DNA of 64,000 bases, taken from contig JAFEDI010000067.1 of NCBI GenBank assembly GCA_018241725.1, positions 1 through 64,000 of the forward strand. The letters are read 5' to 3'. The position numbers and the translations under genes are program-made. The notes under the pieces were generated by a model. That model was given only the letters and a program-made list of their open reading frames with translations. It was not told where the DNA came from and did no database searches. This DNA is from Pseudomonadota bacterium. GTDB lineage: Bacteria; Pseudomonadota; Gammaproteobacteria; Burkholderiales; Rhodocyclaceae. Positions 1-9,010 of the stretch are shown piece after piece; the first letter of the stretch is position 1; every line of letters begins with the position of its first letter.

Positions 1-197
1 AGACGAGAACTGATTTTTCTTGCGGCGCACAAAATAAGAACATTAAAAGTCCATATTTAAAGAAATAAATCTATTTTGCTATCGCACATTAATTTTCAAT
101 TTGAAAGTTCAATCGATCATTTGTGTAAATATATTGACAGATTGAGCGATGGATTTTTAGAATCCGCCCATACCCAACAACAAAGGAGACGGAGAAG
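1..197 (+). promoter_or_regulatory. AT-rich upstream region of the alicyclic acyl-CoA gene
   Basis: No convincing gene is seen here. The stretch is far more AT-rich than the coding DNA after it and very probably carries the promoter of the first dehydrogenase gene. A short palindrome TTGAAAGTTCAA at 101-112 is a candidate operator half-site pair, for example for the MarR protein encoded nearby, but this is only inference. A strong ribosome binding site (AAAGGAGACGGAG) ends a few bases before the ATG at 198. Confidence 0.45.
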
Positions 198-1346
198 ATG
201 GACTTCAGCCTCAGCGAAGAACAGAAGGCGCTGGTCGAGTCGGCCAGCCGGTTCGCCCGCAATCGCCTGGCGCCCGACTACCGGGCGCGGGAAAAAGCCG
301 AATGTGTCGAGCGGGAGCTCGTCGTGGAAATGGGCGAACTGGGCTTTCTCGGCCCCGAGCTACCGGAACAGTACGGCGGGCTCGGCGTGGACTGCGTGAC
401 CAGCGGCCTGCTGCTGGAGCAGATCGCCTACGGGGATTTCAATGTGTCCTACGTCAATCTGCTCACGTCCCTTTGCGGGCAGATCGTGTCCTCCCACGCC
501 AAACCGGCAGTGGCGAAGGAATGGATGGATCTGGTCGTCACCGGGAAGAAGCTCATCGCCATCGCCCTCACCGAGCCGAGCGCCGGCTCCGACGCCGCCC
601 GCCTCAAGCTGAAGGCGGTGCGCGACGGCAAGGACTTCATCCTCAGCGGCGAGAAGACCTCGATCTCGATGGCCACCCAGGCCGACGTGGCGGTGGTCTT
701 CGCCCGCACCGGCAGCGAGGCCGACAAGGCACGCGGAATCAGCGCCTTCCTGGTGCCGATGGACCTGCCCGGCGTGTCCCGCACCACTTTCGACGACATT
801 GGCACCCGCCCGGTCGGGCGCGGCTCGATCTTCTTCGACGGGGTGCGCGTGTCGGAAGACATGATGCTCGGCGACGAAGGTCAGGGCTTCATCCAGGTGA
901 TGCAGGGTTTCGACTACAGCCGCGCGCTGATCGGCCTGCAGTGCATGGGGGTGGCGCGCGCCTCGCTGGACGAGGCCTGGCGCTACAGCCAGGAGCGGGA
1001 AGCCTTCGGCAAGCCGATCGGCGAATTCCAGGGGGTCAGCTTCCCGCTAGCCGAGGCGGAAACCTATTACGAAGCCTGCCGCAACCTGTGCCTGCGCACC
1101 CTGTGGCTGAAGGACCAGCACCTGCCCCACACCGCCGAGGCGGCGATGTGCAAGTGGTGGGCGCCGAAGCTGGCCTGCGAAATCATCCATCAGTGCCTGC
1201 TGACCCACGGCCACGGCGGCTACGGGGCCGACTACCACTTCGGCCAGCGCTACCGGGACTTGCTCGGCCTGCAGATCGGCGACGGCACCGCGAACATCAT
1301 GAAGATGATCATCGCGCGCCAGAAGACGGCGCAGTACGCCGTCTGA
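198..1346 (+). CDS. aliB: Acyl-CoA dehydrogenase, probable cyclohexanecarboxyl-CoA dehydrogenase (AliB-like)
   Basis: A 382-residue FAD-dependent acyl-CoA dehydrogenase of normal family length. It probably oxidises cyclohexanecarboxyl-CoA to cyclohex-1-ene-1-carboxyl-CoA in the cytoplasm and passes electrons to ETF. The substrate is inferred from the BadH/BadI neighbours and overall likeness to AliB. Family signatures seen are the flavin-contacting segment ALTEPSAGSDAA (about residues 116-127) and the C-terminal GDGT motif. The last holds Asp where many straight-chain enzymes have Glu in YEGT, so the catalytic base may differ. The start is set by a strong Shine-Dalgarno sequence. It lies upstream of, and convergent with, the marR-type gene at 1361. 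A different alicyclic or aromatic acyl-CoA substrate is possible. Confidence 0.8.
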   Translation: MDFSLSEEQKALVESASRFARNRLAPDYRAREKAECVERELVVEMGELGFLGPELPEQYGGLGVDCVTSGLLLEQIAYGDFNVSYVNLLTSLCGQIVSSHAKPAVAKEWMDLVVTGKKLIAIALTEPSAGSDAARLKLKAVRDGKDFILSGEKTSISMATQADVAVVFARTGSEADKARGISAFLVPMDLPGVSRTTFDDIGTRPVGRGSIFFDGVRVSEDMMLGDEGQGFIQVMQGFDYSRALIGLQCMGVARASLDEAWRYSQEREAFGKPIGEFQGVSFPLAEAETYYEACRNLCLRTLWLKDQHLPHTAEAAMCKWWAPKLACEIIHQCLLTHGHGGYGADYHFGQRYRDLLGLQIGDGTANIMKMIIARQKTAQYAV

Positions 1347-1360
1347 GCGCCCCCCCGGCC

Positions 1361-1831
1361 TTAAAGCTGCGACATGTTGCGCTGCAGGAGGTTGATGTAA
1401 TGGATGAACGCCAGCCGGTCGTCGAAGGAGAAGCCCTTCAGGGCTTCGTCGTAGAAGGTATGGATGGGATCGGCGAGGGACTTCCACAGCTCGGTGCCCT
1501 TCTCGCTCAGCCGCACCTTGCGCTCGCGCCGGTCTTCGGCGCCGGTGATGCGCTCGATGAGGCCGTCGCGCTCGAGCCGGTTGAGCAGGCCAGTGAGGTT
1601 CTGACGGCTCACCAGCAGGTAGCGGGACAGCTCATTGACGCTCATCCCCTCGGCCGCCTGCGGACGGGACAGCGCACCCAGCACCGACCACTGTTGGGTG
1701 GTGACGCCGAAGTCCTCGAGGGCTTGCGTGCCCTTCGTGTGCAGCGTGTTGGCAGCCTGAAAAAGCCGGAAAAACAGGCGGTTGTTGATCTCAATGCCGG
1801 CGAGGCTCTTTTCGGTGGTGAGGTCGGTCAT
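1361..1831 (-). CDS. badR: MarR-family transcriptional regulator (BadR-like)
   Basis: A MarR-type winged-helix repressor or activator of about 156 residues. The start MTDLTTEKS at 1831 is preferred; in-frame upstream starts would add a Cys-rich leader unlike the family. The winged helix spans about residues 40-110, with the recognition part LSRYLLVSRQNLTGLLNRLE followed by a wing containing GAEDRRERKVRLSEKG. It is divergent from the badH-like gene at 1946 and convergent with the dehydrogenase at 198, an arrangement expected for a local regulator. In Rhodopseudomonas palustris, BadR is a MarR protein controlling cyclohexanecarboxylate genes; the same role here is inferred from context. The ligand is probably an acyl-CoA intermediate. 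Confidence 0.8.
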   Translation of the reverse strand: MTDLTTEKSLAGIEINNRLFFRLFQAANTLHTKGTQALEDFGVTTQQWSVLGALSRPQAAEGMSVNELSRYLLVSRQNLTGLLNRLERDGLIERITGAEDRRERKVRLSEKGTELWKSLADPIHTFYDEALKGFSFDDRLAFIHYINLLQRNMSQL

Positions 1832-1945
1832 CGATGCAGGACGTTGCGGTGGATGCCGCATTGAAGCGCAAAGCAGCACGCAAACGCAACGGGGACAACC
1901 CCGAAACCTGATACCCAGGACACACATTCAACAAAGGAGAACAGC

Positions 1946-2713
1946 ATGCGAGGCATCAAAGGGAAAGTCACCATCGTCACCGGCGGCGCGGGCGGCATCG
2001 GCGCCGCAATCTGCCGGCGCTTCGCGGAAGAAGGCGCGCTGGTGGCGGTGTTCGACATCAACAAGGAGGCCGCCGAAACAGTGGTCGCCGACATCCGCGC
2101 CAAGGGCGGCAGCGCAGCGGCCTTCGGGGTGGACCTGACCAGCCAGGAGTCGGTGGTCGCCGCTGTCAAAGCCGCCGAACAGCAGCTCGGCCCGCCCCAC
2201 ATCCTGGTGAACAACGCCGGCTGGGACCACGCCGCCCCCTTCCTGAAGACCGACAAGGCCCTGTGGGACAAGATCGTCGCCGTCAATCTGTACGGCCCGC
2301 TCTACATGCACCACGCGGTACTGCCGGGGATGTACGAGCGCGGTGCCGGCAAGGTGGTGAACGTGGCCTCCGACGCGGCCCGCGTCGGCTCCTCCGGCGA
2401 AGCGGTGTACGCCTACTGCAAGGGCGGCCTGCTGTCCTACTCCAAGACCATGGCTCGCGAACTGGCCCGCAAGCAGATCAACGTCAACGTGGTGTGCCCC
2501 GGCCCCACCGACACCGCGCTGTTCCGCGACTTCGCCGGCGAAGGCGAACAGGGCGAGAAGCTCAAGGGCGCGCTGGCCAAGGCCATCCCCTTCGGCCGCC
2601 TCGGCCAGCCGGAAGACCTGCCCGGCGCGGTGCTGTTCCTCGCCAGCGACGACGCGTCCTTCATCACCGGCCAGGTCATCAGCGTGTCCGGCGGCCTGAC
2701 CATGGCGGGTTGA
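1946..2713 (+). CDS. badH: SDR-family 2-hydroxycyclohexanecarboxyl-CoA dehydrogenase (BadH-like)
   Basis: A 255-residue classical short-chain dehydrogenase. It has the N-terminal Rossmann motif VTGGAGGIGAA (about residues 12-22), the NNAG motif near residue 90 and the catalytic YxxxK as YAYCK near 153-157, with the family's conserved C-terminal SVSGGLTMAG. It most likely oxidises 2-hydroxycyclohexanecarboxyl-CoA to 2-ketocyclohexanecarboxyl-CoA with NAD+, the step just before BadI, which is the next gene. The ribosome binding site AAAGGAGAACAGC lies directly before the ATG. It is divergent from the MarR gene, so the 115-bp gap probably holds a controlled promoter. Confidence 0.87.
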   Translation: MRGIKGKVTIVTGGAGGIGAAICRRFAEEGALVAVFDINKEAAETVVADIRAKGGSAAAFGVDLTSQESVVAAVKAAEQQLGPPHILVNNAGWDHAAPFLKTDKALWDKIVAVNLYGPLYMHHAVLPGMYERGAGKVVNVASDAARVGSSGEAVYAYCKGGLLSYSKTMARELARKQINVNVVCPGPTDTALFRDFAGEGEQGEKLKGALAKAIPFGRLGQPEDLPGAVLFLASDDASFITGQVISVSGGLTMAG

Positions 2714-2763
2714 GCGCCCTCCCACATACCCCACACCGCTACTCAAGGATCAGGAGACACAAC

Positions 2764-3546
2764 ATGGAATACCGCGACATCCTCTACACCAAGGCTGACG
2801 GCATCGCGACCATCACCATCAACCGGCCGAAGCAGTTCAACGCCTTCACCGCCAACACCTGCGAGGAGATGATCCACGCCTTCAAGGATGCCGACTACGA
2901 CCGCAGCATCGGCGTGGTGGTCCTCACCGGCGCCGGCGAGAAGGCCTTCTGCACCGGCGGCGACCAGGGCACCCAGGACGGCGGCTACGGCGGCCGCGGC
3001 ACCATCGGCCTGCCCATCGAGGAAGTGCAGAGCGCCATCCGCGACTGCAACAAGCCGGTCATCGCCCGCGTCAATGGCTACGCCATCGGCGGCGGCAACG
3101 TGCTGGTCACCATCTGCGACCTGGCCATCGCCTCCGACAACGCCCAGCTCGGCCAGGCCGGCCCGCGCGTCGGCTCCGTCGATCCCGGCTTCGGCACCGC
3201 CCTGCTCGCCCGCGTCGTCGGCGAGAAGAAGGCCCGCGAAATCTGGTACCTGTGCCGCCGCTACACCGCCCAGGAAGCCCTGCAGATGGGCCTGGTCAAC
3301 GCCGTGGTGCCCCAGGACCAGCTCGACGCGGAAGTGAAGAAGTGGTGCGACGAGATCGTCGAGAAGAGCCCGACCGCCATCGCGCTGGCCAAGAAGTCCT
3401 TCAACGTGGATACCGAAATGATCCGCGGCATGGGCGGCCTGGCCATGCACGCCCTCAAGCTGTACTACGAGACCCCGGAGTCCGCCGAAGGCGGCAACGC
3501 CTTCCGCGAGAAGCGCAAGCCCGAGTTCCGCAAGTACGTGCGCTGA
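2764..3546 (+). CDS. badI: 2-ketocyclohexanecarboxyl-CoA hydrolase (BadI-like)
   Basis: A 260-residue crotonase-superfamily protein strongly resembling BadI, the ring-opening hydrolase that converts 2-ketocyclohexanecarboxyl-CoA to pimeloyl-CoA. The N-terminus MEYRDILYTKADGIATITIN and oxyanion-hole segments AFCTGGDQGTQDGGYGG (about 62-78) and NGYAIGGGNVL (about 105-115) are typical of BadI and its close relative naphthoyl-CoA synthase (MenB-like group) rather than of enoyl-CoA hydratases. The start at 2764 follows CAGGAGACACAAC. It sits 50 bp behind badH, almost certainly in the same operon. Substrate assignment comes from family likeness plus the badH neighbour. Confidence 0.9.
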   Translation: MEYRDILYTKADGIATITINRPKQFNAFTANTCEEMIHAFKDADYDRSIGVVVLTGAGEKAFCTGGDQGTQDGGYGGRGTIGLPIEEVQSAIRDCNKPVIARVNGYAIGGGNVLVTICDLAIASDNAQLGQAGPRVGSVDPGFGTALLARVVGEKKAREIWYLCRRYTAQEALQMGLVNAVVPQDQLDAEVKKWCDEIVEKSPTAIALAKKSFNVDTEMIRGMGGLAMHALKLYYETPESAEGGNAFREKRKPEFRKYVR

Positions 3547-3616
3547 GCTTCGTGCGCGGGGGCGCCGTCCGCCCCCGCCGCGAGCGCGCCCCCCAGCTCC
3601 CAACCGGAAACGCATC

Positions 3617-4768
3617 ATGATCAGAGACCAGGAAACCCTCAATCTGCTGCTCGACACCATTTCCCGCTTCGTGCGGGAACGGTTGATCCCCCACGAGGCC
3701 ATCGTCGCCGACACCGACCGGATTCCCGATGAACTGATCCAGGAGATGCGCGAACTGGGCCTGTTCGGCCTGTCCATCCCCGAGGAACACGGTGGCATGG
3801 GCCTGACGATGGAAGAGGAAGTGCTGGCCACCTTCGAGATCGGCTACACCTCGCCGTGCTTCCGCTCCCTGTTCGCCACCAACAACGGCATCGGCGGCCA
3901 GGGCATCATCATCGACGGCAGCGACGCGCAGAAGGCCCATTACCTGCCTCGGCTCGCCACCGGCGAGATCATCGGCTCCTTCGCGCTGACCGAGCCCGAC
4001 AGCGGCTCCGACGCCGCCAGCCTGCGCACCACTGCCGTCCGCGACGGCGACTTCTACGTGCTCAACGGCACCAAGCGCTACATCACCAATGCCCCCGAAG
4101 CCGGCATCTTCACGGTGATGGCCCGCACCGATTCCGCCAAAAAGGGCGCCGACGGCATCTCCGCCTTCATCGTCGAGGCGGGCACGCCGGGCCTGTCCCT
4201 CGGTCCAATCGACAGGAAGATGGGCCAGAAAGGCGCCCACATTTGCGACGTGATCTTCGAGGACTGCCGCATCCCGGCCGCCAACCTGATCGGCGGCAAG
4301 GAAGGCGTCGGCTTCAAGACCGCCATGAAGGTGCTCGACAAGGGCCGCATCAACATCGCCGCGGTGTCGGTCGGCGTGGCCCGCCGCATGCTCGACGACG
4401 CGCTGCGCTACGCCTGCGAACGCAAGCAGTTCGGCAAGCCGATCGCCGAATTCCAGCTGGTCCAGGCCATGCTGGCCGACAGCAAGGCCGAGCTCTACGC
4501 CGCCCAGTGCATGGTGGTGGACGCCGCCCGCCGCCGCGACCAGGGCCTCGACGTGGGCACCGAAGCGGCCTGCGCCAAGATGTTCGCCTCCGAGATGTGC
4601 GGCCGCGTCGCCGACCGGGCGGTGCAGGTCTTCGGCGGTGCCGGCTACCTGGCCGAGTACGGCATCGAGCGCTTCTACCGGGACGTGCGCCTGTTCCGCA
4701 TCTTCGAGGGCACCACGCAGATCCAGCAGCTGGTGATCGCCCGCAACATGATCCGCGAGCACACCTGA
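3617..4768 (+). CDS. Acyl-CoA dehydrogenase, possibly acting on pimeloyl-CoA or a shorter dicarboxylyl-CoA
   Basis: A 383-residue acyl-CoA dehydrogenase with flavin/substrate segment [14 protein letters not shown] (about 122-135), the family segment [16 protein letters not shown] and the catalytic FEGTTQIQQ near the C-terminus, where Glu is the expected base. It lies 70 bp downstream of badI in the same orientation. After ring opening the cell must beta-oxidise pimeloyl-CoA, so this enzyme may start that cycle. This is inference from position: known pimeloyl-CoA dehydrogenases are often two-subunit PimCD enzymes, and a general medium-chain enzyme is equally possible. It shares the layout of its neighbours at 198 and 4857 but is clearly a separate subfamily. 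Confidence 0.85.
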   Translation: MIRDQETLNLLLDTISRFVRERLIPHEAIVADTDRIPDELIQEMRELGLFGLSIPEEHGGMGLTMEEEVLATFEIGYTSPCFRSLFATNNGIGGQGIIIDGSDAQKAHYLPRLATGEIIGSFALTEPDSGSDAASLRTTAVRDGDFYVLNGTKRYITNAPEAGIFTVMARTDSAKKGADGISAFIVEAGTPGLSLGPIDRKMGQKGAHICDVIFEDCRIPAANLIGGKEGVGFKTAMKVLDKGRINIAAVSVGVARRMLDDALRYACERKQFGKPIAEFQLVQAMLADSKAELYAAQCMVVDAARRRDQGLDVGTEAACAKMFASEMCGRVADRAVQVFGGAGYLAEYGIERFYRDVRLFRIFEGTTQIQQLVIARNMIREHT

Positions 4769-4856
4769 AACGTGCCGGCAGCGCCCCGCCCCTTTATCCT
4801 TCACGAATAATTCGCTAAATACACAAACTCGAAACGCCGCACACAAGGAAGAGACG

Positions 4857-6032
4857 ATGATGAATTTCAAATGGGACGACCCGCTGCTCCTCGACCTCCA
4901 GCTCACCGACGAGGAGCGCATGATCCGCGACAGCGCCGAGGCCTACTGCCAGGACAAGCTGGCCCCGCGCGTCCTCGAGGCCTTCCGCAACGAACACACC
5001 GACCTGGCGATCTTCCGTGAGATGGGCGAACTGGGCCTGCTCGGCCCGACGATCCCCGAGGAATACGGCGGCGCCGGCCTCAACTACGTGAGCTACGGCC
5101 TGATCGCCCGCGAGGTGGAACGGGTGGATTCCGGCTACCGTTCGATGATGAGCGTGCAGTCTTCCCTGGTGATGGTGCCGATCAACGAATTCGGCAACGA
5201 AGCCACCAAGCGCAAGTACCTGCCCAAGCTCGCCACCGGCGAGTGGATCGGCTGCTTCGGCCTCACCGAGCCCAACCACGGCTCCGACCCCGGCTCCATG
5301 ATCACCCGCGCCCGCAAGGTGGACGGCGGCTACAGCCTCAGCGGCAGCAAGATGTGGATCACCAACAGCCCGGTGGCCGACGTGTTCGTCGTGTGGGCCA
5401 AGGACGACGAGGGCAAGATCCGCGGCTTCGTGCTCGAAAAGGGCTGGAAGGGCCTGTCCGCCCCGGCCATCCACGGCAAGGTCGGCTTGCGCGCGTCGAT
5501 CACCGGCGAGATCGTCATGGACGAGGTGTTCTGCCCCGAGGAGAACGCCTTCCCCGAGGTTCGCGGCCTCAAGGGCCCCTTCACCTGCCTCAACTCGGCC
5601 CGCTACGGCATCGCCTGGGGCGCCCTCGGCGCAGCCGAAGACTGCTGGCACCGGGCCCGCCAATATACGCTGGACCGCAAGCAGTTCGGCCGCCCGCTGG
5701 CCGCCAACCAGCTGATCCAGAAGAAGCTGGCCGACATGCAGACCGAGATCACCCTCGGCCTGCAGGGCTGCCTGCGCCTGGGCCGCATGAAGGACGAGCA
5801 CATCGACGCGGTGGAGATCACTTCCATCATGAAGCGCAACTCCTGCGGCAAGGCGCTGGACATCGCCCGCCTGGCCCGCGACATGATGGGCGGCAACGGC
5901 ATCTCCGACGAGTTCGGCGTGGCCCGCCACCTGGTGAACCTGGAGGTGGTGAACACCTACGAGGGCACCCACGACATCCACGCGCTGATCCTCGGCCGCG
6001 CCATCACCGGCATCGCCGCCTTCGCCAACTGA
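4857..6032 (+). CDS. gcdH: Glutaryl-CoA dehydrogenase (decarboxylating)
   Basis: A 391-residue FAD enzyme that oxidises and decarboxylates glutaryl-CoA to crotonyl-CoA, the shared end of pimeloyl-CoA, lysine and benzoyl-CoA breakdown. The GcdH character is clear from the N-terminal region [17 protein letters not shown], the [10 protein letters not shown] segment (about 98-107), [14 protein letters not shown] (about 136-149), [18 protein letters not shown] and the C-terminal [18 protein letters not shown], including the catalytic Glu. Two adjacent ATGs at 4857 and 4860 are possible starts after an AGGAAGAG Shine-Dalgarno sequence. About 88 bp separate it from the preceding dehydrogenase. It completes the logic of the cluster: ring opening to a C7 diacid-CoA, beta-oxidation, then decarboxylation. 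Confidence 0.93.
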   Translation: MMNFKWDDPLLLDLQLTDEERMIRDSAEAYCQDKLAPRVLEAFRNEHTDLAIFREMGELGLLGPTIPEEYGGAGLNYVSYGLIAREVERVDSGYRSMMSVQSSLVMVPINEFGNEATKRKYLPKLATGEWIGCFGLTEPNHGSDPGSMITRARKVDGGYSLSGSKMWITNSPVADVFVVWAKDDEGKIRGFVLEKGWKGLSAPAIHGKVGLRASITGEIVMDEVFCPEENAFPEVRGLKGPFTCLNSARYGIAWGALGAAEDCWHRARQYTLDRKQFGRPLAANQLIQKKLADMQTEITLGLQGCLRLGRMKDEHIDAVEITSIMKRNSCGKALDIARLARDMMGGNGISDEFGVARHLVNLEVVNTYEGTHDIHALILGRAITGIAAFAN

Positions 6033-6123
6033 CCGGCGCGCCGGCTCACACCGTCTCCACTTGGCCCACGTCGGCTGACGGCAGGGTGCTGCCCCGCACC
6101 CTGCCCCCTTTTTTGGAGTTGCC

Positions 6124-6810
6124 ATGTCCTTCGACACCGAAACCTGCTTCGACCGGGTGGCCGAGGCCCGCAAGTCGATCCGTGCCTTCCTGCCCACGCC
6201 CGTGGCACGGGAGACCATCGAGGCGATCCTCAAGGTTGCGGCCCGCGCGCCGTCCGGCAACAACATCCAGCCCTGGCGGCTCCACGTCGTCACCGGCGGC
6301 CTGCGCCAGCAGCTGGTGGATGAGGTTTGCGCCGCCTTCGATGCGGCCGATGCCAGCCACCAGGCCGAGTATCACTACTACCCGACGCAGTTCTCCGAAC
6401 CCCACCAGAGCCGCCGCCGCAAGCTCGGCGGCGACCTGTACCGCCTGCTGGACATCCCCCGCGGCGACAAGGCGCGCATGCACGCCCAGACACGCCGCAA
6501 CTTCACCTTTTTCGACGCGCCGGTCGGCCTGATCCTGACCATCGACCGTCGCCTCGCCCAGGGCAGCTGGATCGATTGCGGCATGCTGCTGCAGAACATC
6601 CTGCTCGCAGCTACCGCCCGTGGCCTCGCCACCTGTGCCCAGGCGGCGTGGATCGACTACCACCGCATCATCGGCCGGCTGCTGGAGTTCGATGAGAACG
6701 AACAACTCGTCTGCGGCATCGCGCTGGGCCATGCCGATCCCGCCGCCCCCGAGAACGGGCTGGAAAGCGAGCGGGCGCCGCTGGATGAGTTCGTGCGTTT
6801 CCACAGCTGA
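6124..6810 (+). CDS. Nitroreductase-family FMN oxidoreductase
   Basis: A 228-residue flavoprotein of the nitroreductase superfamily. The N-terminal RKSIRAFLPTPV (about 16-27) and ARAPSGNNIQPWRLHVV (about 40-56) are the usual FMN/substrate segments, and GMLLQNILLAATARGLATCAQAAW is the family's central helix. It probably reduces a quinone, nitro- or enoate-type compound with NAD(P)H. The start follows TTTTTTGGAGTTGCC. It is 91 bp behind gcdH and ends before a strong terminator, so it may be the last gene of the alicyclic operon, although the spacing also allows its own promoter. The physiological substrate cannot be read from the sequence. Confidence 0.85.
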   Translation: MSFDTETCFDRVAEARKSIRAFLPTPVARETIEAILKVAARAPSGNNIQPWRLHVVTGGLRQQLVDEVCAAFDAADASHQAEYHYYPTQFSEPHQSRRRKLGGDLYRLLDIPRGDKARMHAQTRRNFTFFDAPVGLILTIDRRLAQGSWIDCGMLLQNILLAATARGLATCAQAAWIDYHRIIGRLLEFDENEQLVCGIALGHADPAAPENGLESERAPLDEFVRFHS

Positions 6811-6882
6811 AGCTGCGGCAGCACATCAACTGCCCCCCGAATCTCTCCCTCCCCGTCGTCGTTGAAGGTCGACGGAACCTTT

Positions 6883-6920
6883 GCCGGTGAGCCCTCGACA
6901 GCTCACCGGCCTTCTTTTTT
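6883..6920. terminator. Rho-independent terminator between convergent operons
   Basis: A perfect 10-bp stem, GCCGGTGAGC / GCTCACCGGC, with an 8-nt loop, is followed on the plus strand by CTTCTTTTTT. It lies 70 bp beyond the nitroreductase stop and about 30 bp from the end of the opposing maiA-like gene. It should terminate the plus-strand operon efficiently; on the minus strand there is no comparable T-run, so bidirectional action is less certain. Confidence 0.88.
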
Positions 6921-6949
6921 CATGCGGTGAACTGCGCCTGCGCTCGTTC

Positions 6950-7588
6950 CTACTCCGCATCCGGCTGGGCTGCCGGCGCGGCGCGCTGGAAGGCATCCAG
7001 CGCCATGCACTGCTCCACAATGCGCATCACCCTCGGCACATGGTCCAGCCGGCAGGCGAAGCGCCGGGCATTGAAGACCTGAGGCACCAGGCAGCAGTCG
7101 GCAAGAGTCGGCGCATCGCCGTGGCAGAAGGCGCCGGTGCGTGGATCGTCGAGCAGGCTCTCCACGGTGGCCAGCCCCTTCTCGACCCAGTGGCGAAACC
7201 AGGCATTCCTGCCCTGCTCTTCCATGCCGAGTTCATCCCGGAGGTAGTTGAGGACGCCCAGGTTATTGAGCGGGTGGATCTCGCAGGCGATGGTCTGCGC
7301 GATGGCACGGATACGCGCCCGCTCAAACGCGCAGCCCGGCAACAAGGGCGGCGTCGGGTGAAGCTCGTCCAGGTACTCGATGACCGCCAGGGATTGCGTA
7401 AGCACGCGGCCATCGTCGACCAGCGTCGGCACCAGGCCCGCCGGATTCACGGCCAGGTAGGCGTCGCTGCGCTGCTCGCCCCTGACCAGATGCACCGGCA
7501 CGCTGTCGTAATCCAGCCCCTTGAGATTCAGTGCGATCCGCACCCGGTAGGACGCGGAGCTGCGGAAATAGCTGTAGAGCTGTCCCAT
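6950..7588 (-). CDS. maiA: Maleylacetoacetate isomerase (zeta-class GST)
   Basis: A 212-residue zeta-class glutathione transferase. The N-terminal thioredoxin-like domain holds the family-specific motif YFRSSASYRVRIALNLKG (about residues 6-23), where the SS pair contacts glutathione, and the ESxA-type segment LTQSLAVIEYLDE (about 63-75). The enzyme turns 4-maleylacetoacetate into 4-fumarylacetoacetate. It lies 13 bp downstream of fahA and is the last gene of the hppD-VOC-fahA-maiA operon, which agrees with the pathway. The length is normal for the family. Confidence 0.93.
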   Translation of the reverse strand: MGQLYSYFRSSASYRVRIALNLKGLDYDSVPVHLVRGEQRSDAYLAVNPAGLVPTLVDDGRVLTQSLAVIEYLDELHPTPPLLPGCAFERARIRAIAQTIACEIHPLNNLGVLNYLRDELGMEEQGRNAWFRHWVEKGLATVESLLDDPRTGAFCHGDAPTLADCCLVPQVFNARRFACRLDHVPRVMRIVEQCMALDAFQRAAPAAQPDAE

Positions 7589-7601
7589 CGCGCCCTCCTC
7601 C

Positions 7602-8918
7602 TCAACTCACAGCCGGCAGCACCCGGCCCGTGAGCTCGCCGAAACCGATCCGCGCGGCGCCCGGCCTCTCGCACCAGGCCCGCATGACGACCGTGTCGCC
7701 GTCCTCGAGAAAGGTCCGCGCTTCGCCGTTGGGAAGCACGACCGGCTGCTTGCCGCCGCCTGTCAGCTCAAGCAGCGAGCCCGCCTCCTCAAGGGTTGGA
7801 CCGGACTGCGTACCGCTGCCCAGCAGGTCGCCCGGCCGCAGGTTGCAGCCATTGACCGTATGGTGAGCGACCATCTGTGCGAGGGTCCAATAGGCGTGCC
7901 GGAAGTTGGTCCGCGACAAGGGCGCGGGCGGCGCACCCGCGTCATGCATCCGGGCCGTCTCGAGCAGCACCTGGAGCTGGATGTCGAAGGCGCCGCTTGC
8001 CCGGTTTGCCGCCGACTCCAGATAAGGCAGCGGCTGGGGATCTTCATCCGGCCGTAGCCAAGGCACGCGATACGGCGCCAGCGCGTCCAGCGTAACGATC
8101 CACGGCGAGATCGTCGTGGCGAAACTCTTCGAGAGAAACGGCCCCAGGGGTTGGTATTCCCAGGCCTGCAGGTCGCGTGCCGACCAGTCATTGAGCAGGC
8201 ACAGGCCGAAAGCGTGTTCGTCGGCCTCGTCGAGCGGGATCGGCTTGCCGATCTCATTGCCGCGGCCGATGAAGACCCCGAGTTCCAGTTCGTAGTCCAG
8301 ACGCTGGCTCGGCCCGAAGATCGGGGCGTCGGCTCCCGGCGGCAGCGTCTGACCACGAGGACGGGCGAAAGCCTGCCCGGATACACCGATGGACGAACTG
8401 CGCCCGTGGTAGCCGATGGGCACCCACTTGTAGTTGGGCAAGAGCGGATTGTCCGGACGGAACAACCGGCCGACGCGGGTGGCGTGGTGGATCGACGTGT
8501 AGAAATCGGTGTAGTCGCCGATGGTCGCCGGTAGCGTGTATTCGGCTTCGGCCTGTGGTATCAGGCAGTCCCGCAGTACCGGCTCGGCCTCCGAGGCGGC
8601 GCGCAGAAGGCGGGAAAGCGCCAGGCGCAGCGCGGACCATTTGGCCGCGCCCAAGGCCATCAAGGGGTTGAGGCTCTCGCCGGTACAGGCCCTGGCCGCT
8701 TCGGCCGCCTCGCCGGCAAAGACGCCGCGGGCTTCAGCGGCAGCCAGATCGAGGAGACGGTCGCCAATGGCGACCCCGATGCGCCACGCCTCACCCGATC
8801 CGGCCCGCCGGAACGCCGCGAAAGGCAGGTTCTGGATCGGAAAGTCGCCATGGGCGGCATTGGCGGATGTCACCCAGCTCTGCAGCGCTGGGTCATGGGT
8901 TTCGTTCAGCAGGCTCAT
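7602..8918 (-). CDS. fahA: Fumarylacetoacetase
   Basis: A 438-residue fumarylacetoacetase, the usual full length, splitting fumarylacetoacetate into fumarate and acetoacetate at the end of homogentisate breakdown. Family signatures are the N-terminal SH3-like domain, the catalytic/metal region DYTDFYTSIHHATRVG (about 133-148), GYHGRSSSI (about 170-178), the metal-binding DYELELGVFIG, and LLNDWSARDLQAWEYQPLGP. It is encoded between the VOC gene (92 bp upstream) and maiA, in the same orientation as both. Confidence 0.95.
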   Translation of the reverse strand: MSLLNETHDPALQSWVTSANAAHGDFPIQNLPFAAFRRAGSGEAWRIGVAIGDRLLDLAAAEARGVFAGEAAEAARACTGESLNPLMALGAAKWSALRLALSRLLRAASEAEPVLRDCLIPQAEAEYTLPATIGDYTDFYTSIHHATRVGRLFRPDNPLLPNYKWVPIGYHGRSSSIGVSGQAFARPRGQTLPPGADAPIFGPSQRLDYELELGVFIGRGNEIGKPIPLDEADEHAFGLCLLNDWSARDLQAWEYQPLGPFLSKSFATTISPWIVTLDALAPYRVPWLRPDEDPQPLPYLESAANRASGAFDIQLQVLLETARMHDAGAPPAPLSRTNFRHAYWTLAQMVAHHTVNGCNLRPGDLLGSGTQSGPTLEEAGSLLELTGGGKQPVVLPNGEARTFLEDGDTVVMRAWCERPGAARIGFGELTGRVLPAVS

Positions 8919-9010
8919 GGTCTGGATTCCCGGTGGCGATCAACAGCAGGCTTCCCGTCACACGCGCAGAATGACTGCCCTCTCGTGACATATCGCAGGA
9001 TGTACCGTGA

